Shown here: one piece after another, positions 8,137 to 17,168 of the stretch | Layout of the letters: each line of letters begins with the position of its first letter | Numbering within the stretch: position 1 is the first letter of the stretch | DNA from: Pseudomonadota bacterium | Lineage (GTDB): Bacteria; Pseudomonadota; Gammaproteobacteria; Burkholderiales; Rhodocyclaceae | Length of the DNA: 64,000 nucleotides | NCBI GenBank assembly: GCA_018262195.1 | Contig: JAGTRS010000003.1 | Span: 62,001-126,000, forward strand | Direction of reading: 5' to 3' | Notes under the pieces: model-generated | Told to the model about the DNA's origin: nothing | The model's database searches: none | What the model saw: the letters and a program-made list of their open reading frames with translations, nothing else | Program-made: the position numbers and the translations under genes

Positions 8137-9060
8137 ATGCGGCTTACCCTGCGCCAACTCGAAATTTTTGCGGCCATCGCCAAGACCGAGAACGTGTCCC
8201 GTGCTGCTGAGCGATTGACCATGTCGCAGTCAGCCGCGAGCAACTCTCTGGTCGAACTGGAGAGGGCTTACGATTGCCCGCTTTTCGACCGGGTCGGTAA
8301 GTCCTTGCGCCTCAACGCCACCGGTCAGGGCTTGCTGCCGCTGGCAGAGAGCCTCCTCTCGCAAGCGAGCGATGTCGAAGCCTATCTGTCGGGTGGAAAG
8401 CTCGGGCCAGTGAGCGTTGGCGCCACGATGACCATAGGCAATTATCTGGCGACGCTGATCATTGCTGACTATATGCATCAGCATCCCGAGGCGCCGGTTG
8501 CCTTGCATGTGGCCAATACCGATGCGATCGTCGAGCAACTGTTGCGCTATGAGTGCGATGTGGGTCTGATTGAAGGGGAGGTTAGTCATCCGGATCTGCT
8601 GATCGAGCCGTGGATGGACGATGAACTCGTTGTTTTTTGCGCCCCGGGCCATCAACTTTCCGGACAGGGGTCTGTAGATAACGAAACGCTCGCTCGACAA
8701 CAGTGGATTTTGCGCGAACGAGGCTCCGGAACGCGGAGCCATTTTGATCGCGAAATTGGTCGTCATCTGGATCAGGTCAATTTGCGTCTGGAACTGGAAC
8801 ATACCGAAGCGATCAAGCGTGCAGTCGAGTCCGGGCTGGGAATTGGCTGCCTATCGCGACTGGCTTTGCGCGAGGCGTTTCGTCGAGGTAGCCTGGTCGA
8901 AATTGGGACGCCCCAGTTCTCCTTGGGCAGGCGCTTTTATTTTGCCCGTCATCGGCAGCGTTTTGAAAGTGCTGCTGCACGCTGTTTTCGTCAGCTTTGT
9001 GCCTCGGCCACCGAGGGAGCAAGCAGTACGGCTGGCCTTCAATTGCCTTTTATTCCGTGA
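8137..9060 (+). CDS. LysR-family regulator, FinR-like
   Basis: 307 residues. The N-terminal helix-turn-helix reads TENVSRAAERLTMSQSAASN (about residues 18-37). The CysB-like effector domain includes VSVGATMTIGNYLATLI and AIKRAVESGLGIGCLS. Divergent position to fpr makes an fpr activator (FinR analogue) the most likely role. The last 20 residues after the effector domain are low complexity. The family call is firm; the target is inferred from synteny. Confidence 0.88.
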   Translation: MRLTLRQLEIFAAIAKTENVSRAAERLTMSQSAASNSLVELERAYDCPLFDRVGKSLRLNATGQGLLPLAESLLSQASDVEAYLSGGKLGPVSVGATMTIGNYLATLIIADYMHQHPEAPVALHVANTDAIVEQLLRYECDVGLIEGEVSHPDLLIEPWMDDELVVFCAPGHQLSGQGSVDNETLARQQWILRERGSGTRSHFDREIGRHLDQVNLRLELEHTEAIKRAVESGLGIGCLSRLALREAFRRGSLVEIGTPQFSLGRRFYFARHRQRFESAAARCFRQLCASATEGASSTAGLQLPFIP

Positions 9061-9239
9061 TGGCGGAGCGGCGGCCTTTTTCGAAAATCTACTGGTCAGT
9101 TGTGATCCGGACTCAAAATGAATATTGATATTTTTTGAATTTGTTGTTTTTGTTGGTTCGGTTGCAACAGATACTTCTGGAATATTTTGTGGAATGGTGT
9201 AGAGTTTAGCTAGGAGCATTTGTTAATGAAGGTGACGAT

Positions 9240-9458
9240 ATGGCTATTCAATCAGTGACTTCCAGCATCAGTGCCTACGCTAGTTCGAGCACTCAGGCCA
9301 GCCAGACGCAACAGTCGCAACAGGCGCTTCAAGCCCAGCAGGCTGAAAAACGCGAACCTCGTCCCGAGGAACGTGTCGAGAAGAAGGAAGAGCCGCCGCG
9401 TCCGGTCGTGAATGCCCAAGGGCAGCCGACGGGTACGCTGATCAACGTGATTGCCTGA
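9240..9458 (+). CDS. Small Gln/Glu-rich protein with shared C-terminal tag, 72 aa
   Basis: No signal peptide. A Ser/Gln-rich N-terminus (STQASQTQQSQQALQAQQ) passes to a charged linker and ends in PVVNAQGQPTGTLINVIA. The same ending, slightly varied, closes the next gene 40 bp downstream, which argues that both are real genes. AAGGTGA precedes the ATG. Function unknown. It may be part of a surface or motility system, but nothing in the window shows this. Confidence 0.6.
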   Translation: MAIQSVTSSISAYASSSTQASQTQQSQQALQAQQAEKREPRPEERVEKKEEPPRPVVNAQGQPTGTLINVIA

Positions 9459-9497
9459 GATTTCGTGGTCTCGGTTTTACGATAGTTCGGACATCAA

Positions 9498-9899
9498 ATG
9501 GCAGTAGCGTCCTTATCCGGAAGTCAGGCAGGTGGTAGTGCGCTTTGGGGCCAGATTCAGCAGCAACAGGCCCAGCGTAATGCTGACCAGGCTGAGCAGC
9601 GCGCCAGGGCATTGGCATCCAGTGCGCGTGATGCTCAGGCGGTGGCTGACCGTGCTCAGGAGAGTGCGCGTTCGCTGCAGGTGAGGTCGAATCAGGCGCA
9701 GGGCGAAGCGAGCGAGGCGAAGCGGGGGGTGGCCGAGCTATCTTCCTTGGGGGAGGTGCAAGTGCAATTGAGCGACTTGCGCGAGCAGATCAGCACCGTG
9801 CTCAAGTCGGAAAGCACGACCAATACCTCGGCAAGCTTGGCGCCGGTGGTCAATTCATTTGGTCAGGAGACCGGAACATTGGTGAACGTGACGGCCTGA
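9498..9899 (+). CDS. Coiled-coil small protein with the same C-terminal tag, 133 aa
   Basis: A long predicted coiled coil (about residues 18-105, rich in Ala, Gln, Arg and Glu) is followed by PVVNSFGQETGTLVNVTA at the very C-terminus. That tail matches the upstream neighbour at most positions, while the rest of the two proteins is different. No signal peptide and no cysteine. It is probably co-transcribed with the 72-residue gene, with a hairpin and eight T residues downstream. Function unknown. Confidence 0.65.
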   Translation: MAVASLSGSQAGGSALWGQIQQQQAQRNADQAEQRARALASSARDAQAVADRAQESARSLQVRSNQAQGEASEAKRGVAELSSLGEVQVQLSDLREQISTVLKSESTTNTSASLAPVVNSFGQETGTLVNVTA

Positions 9900-9920
9900 G
9901 TTATGGGTGAAGTGGTCTGT

Positions 9921-9948
9921 CGACGGGCGCATAGGCGTCCTTTTTTTT
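9921..9948 (+). terminator. Probable terminator after the two tagged small genes
   Basis: An imperfect hairpin (GACG...CGTC with an inner bulge, 9922-9939) is followed directly by CTTTTTTTT. The stem is weak but the U-tract is strong. Confidence 0.5.
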
Positions 9949-10018
9949 GCCCATGCCATCAGGGTCTTGGTATCGTTGTTGGCAAGTCATGTAGATGAAA
10001 TAACAAAGGAGTTCCCTT

Positions 10019-10402
10019 TTGCTAGCCAATCACTGGTGTGCCTCCGTCGATGCCACCATTCAATTACGTACTGGTTGTAATCCTCTTGAGAAACACGGTC
10101 CCCAGGCTGTGCTCGTCCACGCGGATGCTTGGGCGCCGATGGATGCGGTCGCTGATCCCCACGACATCCGTCAGGTGGTCGATTACGAGGTGATTTTTCT
10201 GGCCATTCGCAAGCTGGAAGCCAATGCACATTGCGAGTGTCTCGAGTCGAGCATACTGGAAGTGATGGACGCCATTTTTGGCATGCAGATTGTCAGTTCG
10301 GCATTTGTCTCGATGCACAAACCGCATGTTTATAACGGCCAAAGCACGCCGGCCATTTCGCTTTCCATGACGCGCGAGCAATGGCAAAAGACGAAACGCT
10401 GA
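10019..10402 (+). CDS. FolB/FolX-like pterin aldolase or epimerase
   Basis: 127 residues. Start is TTG at 10019, with AAAGGA eight bases upstream. The second half reads like dihydroneopterin aldolase: VVDYEVIFLAIRKLEA, then CECLESSILEVMDAIF (with the substrate-binding Glu) and VSMHKPHVY (with the catalytic Lys of the family KP motif). The N-terminal third is more divergent. It would act on a reduced pterin in the cytosol. The stop overlaps the start of a DHFR-like gene by 22 bp, so the two are translationally linked. Whether it makes folate precursor or another pterin is open. Confidence 0.7.
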   Translation: MLANHWCASVDATIQLRTGCNPLEKHGPQAVLVHADAWAPMDAVADPHDIRQVVDYEVIFLAIRKLEANAHCECLESSILEVMDAIFGMQIVSSAFVSMHKPHVYNGQSTPAISLSMTREQWQKTKR

Positions 10403-10938
10403 TTTCTGCCATCGGTGCCGTTGCCAGCAATGGCATGCTCGGCCTGGCTGGCTGGCTTCCTTGGGATATTCCAGAGGAGCTCGCCTATTTTGAGAGGACA
10501 GTGGCAGGTGCAGCGCTGGTGATTGGTCGGTTGACCTATGAGTCGATGGATGTCGTGCCGGAAGACTCATTTGTGGTCAGCGGTCAGTCAGACCTGGTCA
10601 TGCGGCCGGGATGCACTCGCGTTGCTTCGGTAGAGGAAGGCTTGCGCGGGGCGCTGGCGACCGGCAAGCCGGTGTTTGTCATTGGTGGAGCGTCGGTTTA
10701 TGCCGCCGCTTGGCCCTATTGCCACCGTTTCTACCTGACCCGGATAGAGCAGGCATTTGCCGGCGATACTTTGTTTCCTGACACTATTCCACTCGATCAT
10801 TGGCAATTGCATGCCGAGGAGCTCAAGCTGTTGCATGAGAACCTGAGTAACAAGGATGTCGTTTGCCGTTTCCTGCAGTATCGGCAACTGAACCCCAAAC
10901 CTGTGCCGCTGGTTCATTGCAATTCTGTTTCCGGATGA
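10381..10938 (+). CDS. Dihydrofolate-reductase-like protein (divergent)
   Basis: 185 residues with the DHFR core: GLAGWLPWDIPEELAYFER (acidic residue at the Asp27 position is Glu), LVIGRLTYESM (NADPH-binding Arg) and VIGGASVYAAAW. FYLTRIEQAFAGDTLFP matches the end of the fold. The PLPGRKN stretch, whose Arg holds the glutamate tail of folate, is missing; the sequence runs SMDVVPEDSFVVSG. That suggests a pterin without the p-aminobenzoyl-glutamate tail as substrate (inference). There is an extra C-terminal tail of about 15 residues. It overlaps the FolB-like gene. Confidence 0.75.
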   Translation: MAKDETLISAIGAVASNGMLGLAGWLPWDIPEELAYFERTVAGAALVIGRLTYESMDVVPEDSFVVSGQSDLVMRPGCTRVASVEEGLRGALATGKPVFVIGGASVYAAAWPYCHRFYLTRIEQAFAGDTLFPDTIPLDHWQLHAEELKLLHENLSNKDVVCRFLQYRQLNPKPVPLVHCNSVSG

Positions 10939-10973
10939 TCAGAATGGTCATTTGGAGCCACTGAGCGCAGACG

Positions 10974-13900
10974 GTGAGCATGGAAATGACGCCAGGACAG
11001 ATTTCCCGATACGGGTATCACCTGTGGATTGCCTTGATCTCCCTGGTCGCGGGTGGCTTCATCTTGCTCGCTTATGTGCTGTGGTCGGCGTATCAGGATG
11101 TATGGGCCGAGGCTCGGTCAGTCGCCGATAGTCAGTCGGAGCTGCTTGAGGCCCGCTTTGACTCGACCTTGCGGCGTGTCGAGGCAACGTTGAATGACAT
11201 GGCCGAACGTGTGCCCAAAGAGGCTTTGGCCGTCGAGGCGATGCCACGTTTTCGAGTGGCGATCGAAAATGATCTCCAGCGCTCGCAGCGTGTCTTTCCC
11301 GAGGTGGCCGGCTTTCGGATCATAGCGGCCGATGGCAATGTGCTTTACCGCTCTGGTGGCGGGGATTATGCCAATCTTGCGGACCGATCCTATTTCAAGT
11401 TACCCAGGGAAGAGGGGGGCGCCGGGATTGTTTTTTCCGAGGTGATTACCTCGCGGATTACCGGCCGGGAGACCATCGTTGCAGCGCGGGGCGTTCGATC
11501 ACCGGATGGACGGTTTTTGGGGGTGGTCAGTGCGGCGATTGAGCTTGGCTATTTCGAAGCCTTTTTCAAATCGGTTCGGCTGGGTGCTTCCGGTGCGCTG
11601 GCGATTCGGCGCAGCGACACGCATGCCCTGGTGGTTCGGCAACCGCGGGTAGCAGCTGAGATAAACCGCAAGCTCGATTCATCGCATCCGGTTTATCAGC
11701 GAATAGTCGCCGGTGAGCGCCGTGGAATTCTCGAATTTGCTGCGCAGTCGGATGGGGTGTCACGAGTTTACGGATACCGTGTTCTCGAAAACTACCCGTT
11801 CTATGTCCTTGCTGGCTTGTCCGAGGCCGATGTAATGGCCTTCTGGCGCGAGCGGGCCACGATGGTTTCTACGCTGGGCGCCACCTTGCTGGCCTGCCTG
11901 ATGGTCGTGATATTTGGCTTGTTCCGGGCCCAGAGGCGGGAACAAGCGGTGGCCAGACAGTTGCGTCGCAACGGTGAGCAGTTGAATGCAGCGCAACGCA
12001 TCGCCCAATTGGGCAGTTGGGAAATCCATCTGCCGTTGATGGACGTTACCTGTTCCGACGAGCTTTACCGGATTTTCGAACTCGAAAAACGCGAAAGTAC
12101 TTATCAATATCAGGATTTTTTTGCCCAGATCCATCCTGATGATCGTTCGTTGGTAGACAAGACACTGAACGATTCCATCGTGTCGCGTCAGGCAGTCTCC
12201 CTGAAACACCGACTGCTGATGCCGGACGGCCGGATCAAATACGTGCTGGAATTCTGTGAAACGGAATATCGTGAGGATGGAACCCCTCTGCGGGTAATCG
12301 GTACCTCGCAGGATGTGACTGCCCAGCAGGAGATGCTGGCGCAGATGCAACTTCTGGCCAGCGCCGTCCAATACAGTGGCGAGGCAATTCTGATTACCGA
12401 TATTGAAAATCGGATCGTTACAGTCAACCCCGCATTTACCCGTCTCACCGGTTATGCCTCCGAAGAGGCTGTGGGGCGCAATCCCCGCTTCCTGTCAGCT
12501 GGCCGCACGACGCCCGAAGAGTACGAGCGGATGTGGAAGAGTATTGCCGAACGTGGTTTCTGGCAGGGGGAGGTCTGGGACAGGCGCAAGGATGGCGCAA
12601 TTTATCCGAAGTGGATGTCGATCTCGGTGATTCGGAGCGAGGATGGGGGGATTCGTTACCACGTCGCCCACTTTACTGATGTCTCATCAGAGCGCGCCGC
12701 CGAAGAGCGCCTGCAGCACCTGGCTCACCATGATGTGCTGACCGGATTGCTGAACCGTCTGAGCCTGAAGGGGCGCCTGGATCAGGCGCTGGCTGCCGCC
12801 CGAAGGGACGGGTCGAGGGTGGCGGTTCTTTTCGTTGACCTGGATCGTTTCAAGGTGATCAACGATACGCTGGGGCATCACGTTGGGGACGAGTTGCTGA
12901 TCGAAGTGGCGAATCGCCTGCGTGATGGCGTGCGCGACAGCGACGTTGTCGCTCGGGTTGGCGGCGACGAGTTCGTAATCATGCTGTCCGGTGTAGAACA
13001 TACCAGCGCCGTCGCCATGGTGGCTGAGAAACTGGTATTCAGTGTTGGGCAGTCTTATCAGGTCGAGGGGTACGATCTTTATTCGACGCCCAGTATCGGC
13101 ATCGCCATCTATCCGACCGATGGTGAGGATGGCGACGTGCTGATGAAGAATGCCGATGCTGCGATGTACCACGCCAAGATGGCTGGTCGGAACAACTTCC
13201 AGTTTTTTGATGCCAGGATGAACGAAGTGGCATTGGAACGACTTAATACCGAGCATGCCTTGCGGCGGGCGCTGGCCAATAATGAGTTTTGCCTTTATTA
13301 CCAGCCGGTCATTGATCTGGCCAGCAATCGGGTTGCCGGGCTGGAGGCATTGATCCGCTGGAACCACCCTGAAAAAGGGCTGTTGCTGCCCGGCAAATTC
13401 ATTGGCATTGCCGAAGAAACTGGTTTGATCCAGCCGTTGGGCGAATGGGTGTTATGGGCTGCTTGCCGGCAACTGGCGGACTTTGTTGCGGCCGGCATTT
13501 CCGACGTCAGGATGGCGATCAATATTTCGGCCATCCAGATGCGCAATGGCAACCTGCCGCTACTGGTTCGTGGAGTGATCGAAGCTTACGATATCCATCC
13601 CAGCGATCTCATCTTCGAGATTACCGAATCGGCGGCCATGGAGCAGCCGACCGAGACGGTACGGATTCTCGATCTCCTGCACGGCATGGGAATTAACGTG
13701 GCGATCGATGATTTCGGTACCGGCTATTCGTCGCTGAGTTACTTGCGCATGTTCCCGATCAATCATCTCAAGCTGGATCGTTCCTTTGTCGAACAGATTG
13801 GTGACGATGTCGATGGTGCCCTGATCTGCGATGCGACGATCGGCCTGGCGCATAGCCTCGAGTTGAAGGTTGTGGCGGAAGGGGTCGAAACCCAGGCTCA

Positions 13901-14009
13901 GCTTGATCATTTACGCAGTCGTGGTTGCGATCTCGTGCAAGGCTTCCTTTTCAGTCGCCCAGTGCCGGCCGATGAAGTGATGACTTTCATTCGTCAATAC
14001 AATTCCTGA
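10974..14009 (+). CDS. Membrane diguanylate cyclase/phosphodiesterase: dCache-PAS-PAS-GGDEF-EAL
   Basis: 1011 residues. TM helix about 18-40, a periplasmic double-Cache sensor about 45-285, a second TM about 290-312, two PAS domains (about 335-450 and 455-570), GGDEF at residues 663-667 (RVGGDEF) and EAL at 791-793 (EALIRWNHP). Both catalytic domains look intact: NISAIQM, EITESAAM, IDDFGTGYSSL, KLDRSFV and VVAEGVET are all present. It senses a periplasmic ligand and makes or breaks c-di-GMP. Start GTG at 10974; an in-frame ATG lies at 10980. Confidence 0.93.
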   Translation: MSMEMTPGQISRYGYHLWIALISLVAGGFILLAYVLWSAYQDVWAEARSVADSQSELLEARFDSTLRRVEATLNDMAERVPKEALAVEAMPRFRVAIENDLQRSQRVFPEVAGFRIIAADGNVLYRSGGGDYANLADRSYFKLPREEGGAGIVFSEVITSRITGRETIVAARGVRSPDGRFLGVVSAAIELGYFEAFFKSVRLGASGALAIRRSDTHALVVRQPRVAAEINRKLDSSHPVYQRIVAGERRGILEFAAQSDGVSRVYGYRVLENYPFYVLAGLSEADVMAFWRERATMVSTLGATLLACLMVVIFGLFRAQRREQAVARQLRRNGEQLNAAQRIAQLGSWEIHLPLMDVTCSDELYRIFELEKRESTYQYQDFFAQIHPDDRSLVDKTLNDSIVSRQAVSLKHRLLMPDGRIKYVLEFCETEYREDGTPLRVIGTSQDVTAQQEMLAQMQLLASAVQYSGEAILITDIENRIVTVNPAFTRLTGYASEEAVGRNPRFLSAGRTTPEEYERMWKSIAERGFWQGEVWDRRKDGAIYPKWMSISVIRSEDGGIRYHVAHFTDVSSERAAEERLQHLAHHDVLTGLLNRLSLKGRLDQALAAARRDGSRVAVLFVDLDRFKVINDTLGHHVGDELLIEVANRLRDGVRDSDVVARVGGDEFVIMLSGVEHTSAVAMVAEKLVFSVGQSYQVEGYDLYSTPSIGIAIYPTDGEDGDVLMKNADAAMYHAKMAGRNNFQFFDARMNEVALERLNTEHALRRALANNEFCLYYQPVIDLASNRVAGLEALIRWNHPEKGLLLPGKFIGIAEETGLIQPLGEWVLWAACRQLADFVAAGISDVRMAINISAIQMRNGNLPLLVRGVIEAYDIHPSDLIFEITESAAMEQPTETVRILDLLHGMGINVAIDDFGTGYSSLSYLRMFPINHLKLDRSFVEQIGDDVDGALICDATIGLAHSLELKVVAEGVETQAQLDHLRSRGCDLVQGFLFSRPVPADEVMTFIRQYNS

Positions 14010-14023
14010 AGAACAAATAACGC

Positions 14024-14075
14024 TTGCAAAGCCAGATGCTTTTTTCTATGATTCAAACGAACGTATGAATCATAG
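14024..14075 (+). promoter_or_regulatory. Promoter plus PsrA-type operator of the tetR-fadE operon
   Basis: TTGCAA (14024-14029), 17 bp, TATGAT (14047-14052). Overlapping the -10 and +1 is a 10-bp perfect inverted repeat, CTATGATTCA (14046-14055) and TGAATCATAG (14066-14075). Its centre carries CAAAC-GAAC-GTATG (14054-14067), close to the CAAAC-N4-GTTTG pattern known for PsrA. The operator lies directly before the regulator gene, so autorepression is likely. Confidence 0.7.
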
Positions 14076-14084
14076 GAGCAAGCC

Positions 14085-14774
14085 ATGGTTGAAGTCCGCT
14101 CGGTCGACACCCGCGAACGCATTCTCGATGCTGCAGAACGGCTGTTCATGGCCCACGGCTATGAAGGTACCTCGATGCGCCAGATCACCGGTGATGCCGG
14201 CGTCAACCTGGCGGCGGTGAATTACCACTTCGGCTCCAAGGAGTCGTTGATGCAGGAGGTTTTTCGGCGTCGTCTGGACTGGTTGAACGAAGAGCGGATG
14301 CGGGTGCTCAACGTGATGGAGGCGGAAGCCGCCGGCAAGCCGTTGAAACCATCGCAGATCGTCGATGGCTTTTTCGGCACCTTGCTGCGAATGGCTGGCG
14401 ATGAGCGCCGGGGCGGCATGACCTTCCTGCGCCTGTTGGGGCGGACACTGACCGAGCCCTCCGAGTTCATCCGTGCCTTCCTGGCTCACGAATACAAGGA
14501 AGTCATGGATCGCTACAAGGAAGCCCTGTTCCGTTCGTTGCCTGAAGTGCCCAAGGCCGAGATCGTCTGGCGCTTCCACTTCATGCTCGGGGCGACGTCC
14601 TACGCGATTGCCGGTACCGATGCACTGCGCCTGGTGACTGACTGGCAGATCGAGGATGAGGACTCGGTGGACCGCCTGGATCGCCTGGTGCCGCGCCTGA
14701 TGTCCTTCCTGCTTGGCGGCTTGCGTGCCCAGTTGCCGCAGTTTTCGGATAGTGCTGCAGTCGACAGCAAATAA
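14085..14774 (+). CDS. psrA: TetR-family regulator, PsrA-like, of fatty-acid degradation
   Basis: 229 residues. The N-terminal TetR helix-turn-helix reads TRERILDAAERLFMAHGYEG and GVNLAAVNYHFGSKESLMQE (about residues 9-55), very close to the PsrA pattern. The helical ligand domain (about 60-215) would bind a long-chain acyl-CoA or free fatty acid. It is the first gene of an operon with fadE, thiolase, degV and fadJ, and matching operator boxes precede fadL and the second fad operon. The gene symbol is by resemblance and context, not by tested orthology. Confidence 0.8.
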   Translation: MVEVRSVDTRERILDAAERLFMAHGYEGTSMRQITGDAGVNLAAVNYHFGSKESLMQEVFRRRLDWLNEERMRVLNVMEAEAAGKPLKPSQIVDGFFGTLLRMAGDERRGGMTFLRLLGRTLTEPSEFIRAFLAHEYKEVMDRYKEALFRSLPEVPKAEIVWRFHFMLGATSYAIAGTDALRLVTDWQIEDEDSVDRLDRLVPRLMSFLLGGLRAQLPQFSDSAAVDSK

Positions 14775-14811
14775 TCGACCAAAACCAAAAAAGACATAAA
14801 AGGAGACAGCA

Positions 14812-17166
14812 ATGTTCAACAGCATCATCCCTCTGCTCGGGTTAGTCACCCTGGTGGCTTTGGTCGGGTTGGTCATCGTTCGGCCAATCCGCCGGGCGAT
14901 CATCACCCGACCCATTTTTTCCACTTATCGCAAGGTGCTGCCACAGATGTCGGATACCGAGCGTGATGCGCTTGAAGCCGGCACCGTCTGGTGGGAAGGC
15001 GAGTTGTTTCGTGGCAAGCCGGACTGGCAGAAATTGCATGCCTACCCGCAACCGAAGCTGACACCAGCTGAGCAGTCATTTCTCGATAACGAATGCGAAG
15101 AAGCCTGCCGCCTGGTCGATGACTGGAAGGTCACGCACGAACTCTACGATCTGCCAACCGAGGCCTGGCGCTACATCAAGGAAAAGGGCTTCCTCGGCAT
15201 GATCATCCCGAAGAAGTATGGCGGCCTGGAGTTTTCGGCCTATGCCCATTCACAGGTAGTGACCAAGCTTTCGACGCGCTCCAGCGCGCTGTCGGTGTCG
15301 GTGATGGTCCCCAACTCGCTCGGCCCGGCTGAACTGTTGCTGCACTACGGCACTGATGCACAGAAAAACCACTATCTGCCGCGTCTGGCCAAGGGCATCG
15401 AGGTCCCGGCTTTCGCGCTGACCAGCCCGTGGGCCGGTTCTGATGCTGCTTCCATTCCCGATGCTGGCGTCGTCTGCAAGGGGATGTGGCAGGGCAAGGA
15501 AGTGCTCGGCATGCGTGTTTCGTGGGACAAGCGCTACATAACGCTGGCGCCGGTGTGCACGGTATTCGGGCTGGCTTTCCACCTCTATGACCCGGATGGC
15601 CTGCTCGGCGACAAGAAGCACATCGGCATCACCTGCGCGCTGGTGCCCTACGACCATCCGGGTGTTGATACCGGTCGCCGCCATTTCCCGCTGAACGCCA
15701 TGTTCATGAACGGCCCGACGCGTGGCAAGGACGTCTTCATGCCGCTCGATTTCATCATTGGCGGTCCGGAAAAGGCTGGTCACGGCTGGCGCATGTTGAT
15801 GGAGTGTCTGGCGGCAGGGCGCTCGATTTCCCTGCCATCCTCCAATACTGGCATGGCCCAGATGACGGCGCGTGCTGTCGGAGGTTATGCCCGCGTCCGC
15901 TCGCAATTCAAGATGGCGGTCGGCAAGTTTGAAGGTGTCGAAGAGGCACTGACCCGCATCGGCGCCTACACCTACATGATGGATGCCGTGCGCAAGATGA
16001 CCGCCGGTGCCGTCGATCTCGGTGAGAAGCCGTCGGTGGTGTCGGCCATTGCCAAATACCACGTTACCGAACGGGCCCGTCAGGTAGTCAATGATGGAAT
16101 GGACGTCATCGGTGGCAAGGGCATCTGTCTTGGCCCCTCGAATTTCATGGGCCGCGCCTATCAGCAGGTGCCGATCGGCATCACGGTCGAAGGCGCCAAT
16201 ATCCTCACCCGCTCGCTGATCATCTTTGGTCAGGGTGCCATCCGCTGCCATCCGTATCTGCTGCCGGAAATGCAGGCAGCGCAGAACCCGGACCAAAAGC
16301 AGGGTCTGGTCGATTTCGACAAGGCGCTGTTCGGGCATATCGGTTTCACCATCAAGAATGGTTTCCGCGCCCTGTGGCTGGGCATGACCGGTTCGCACTT
16401 CGCCGCGGTCAACGTCGATACGGCGCCGGAAATGAAGCGCTATTACCAGCAACTGACGCGTTTCTCGGCAGCTTTCGCCTTCATGGCTGACATCTCGCTG
16501 CTGGTCCTTGGCGGCAGCGTCAAGCGTCGCGAAAAGCTGTCGGCCCGCCTTGGGGACATCCTGGCCCAGATGTACCTGATTTCCTGCACGCTGAAGCGTT
16601 ACGAGGAAGAGGGACGCAAAGCCGAAGATGCGCCACTGGCTCACTGGGCGATCTGGGATGCCATGTACAAGGCGCAGGAAGCATTCGACGGCGTGATCGC
16701 CAATTTCCCGATCCGCTTCATCGCCGCCTTCCTGCATCGCTCGATCTTCCCGTGGGGACATCCGTACGTCGTGCCATCGGATGATGTAGGCCATCAAGTG
16801 GCCAAGCTGCTGATTTCACCCTCGGCTTCCCGTGATCGGCTGACTGCGGAATGCTTCCTGCCACTGCTAGAAACCGAGCCGGTTGGTGCCATCGAACTGG
16901 CGCTGAAGGCGACGCTGCTGGCTGAGCCGATCGAGGCAAAGATCCGCGCCGCCGAGAAGGATGGCCGCTTCGACAACAATCCGCAGGCCAACGTCCGTGA
17001 CATCGCCATCGTTGCCTTTGAGTCCGGGGTGATCTCGGCTGCCGATTACGAAATCATGAAGCAGCGTAACCACCTGCGCGACATCGTGGTCCATGTCGAT
17101 GACTTTCCATTCGATTACGGTGTGGCCACCGCCAACAAGCCGGCCGAATGCCGGATGGCCGCCTGA
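14812..17166 (+). CDS. fadE: Acyl-CoA dehydrogenase, FadE type
   Basis: 784 residues, the long FadE class (E. coli FadE is about 814). An N-terminal hydrophobic anchor (IIPLLGLVTLVALVGLVIV, about 4-22) is followed by the ACAD domain with GFLGMIIPKKYGGLEFSAYA, the substrate and FAD-contacting FALTSPWAGSDAAS, and VIGGKGICLGPSNFMGRAYQ. A large FadE-specific C-terminal region follows. It performs the first, FAD-dependent step of beta-oxidation at the membrane. AGGAGACA precedes the ATG. It lies 37 bp after the TetR gene and just upstream of a thiolase. Confidence 0.93.
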   Translation: MFNSIIPLLGLVTLVALVGLVIVRPIRRAIITRPIFSTYRKVLPQMSDTERDALEAGTVWWEGELFRGKPDWQKLHAYPQPKLTPAEQSFLDNECEEACRLVDDWKVTHELYDLPTEAWRYIKEKGFLGMIIPKKYGGLEFSAYAHSQVVTKLSTRSSALSVSVMVPNSLGPAELLLHYGTDAQKNHYLPRLAKGIEVPAFALTSPWAGSDAASIPDAGVVCKGMWQGKEVLGMRVSWDKRYITLAPVCTVFGLAFHLYDPDGLLGDKKHIGITCALVPYDHPGVDTGRRHFPLNAMFMNGPTRGKDVFMPLDFIIGGPEKAGHGWRMLMECLAAGRSISLPSSNTGMAQMTARAVGGYARVRSQFKMAVGKFEGVEEALTRIGAYTYMMDAVRKMTAGAVDLGEKPSVVSAIAKYHVTERARQVVNDGMDVIGGKGICLGPSNFMGRAYQQVPIGITVEGANILTRSLIIFGQGAIRCHPYLLPEMQAAQNPDQKQGLVDFDKALFGHIGFTIKNGFRALWLGMTGSHFAAVNVDTAPEMKRYYQQLTRFSAAFAFMADISLLVLGGSVKRREKLSARLGDILAQMYLISCTLKRYEEEGRKAEDAPLAHWAIWDAMYKAQEAFDGVIANFPIRFIAAFLHRSIFPWGHPYVVPSDDVGHQVAKLLISPSASRDRLTAECFLPLLETEPVGAIELALKATLLAEPIEAKIRAAEKDGRFDNNPQANVRDIAIVAFESGVISAADYEIMKQRNHLRDIVVHVDDFPFDYGVATANKPAECRMAA

Positions 17167-17168
17167 AC

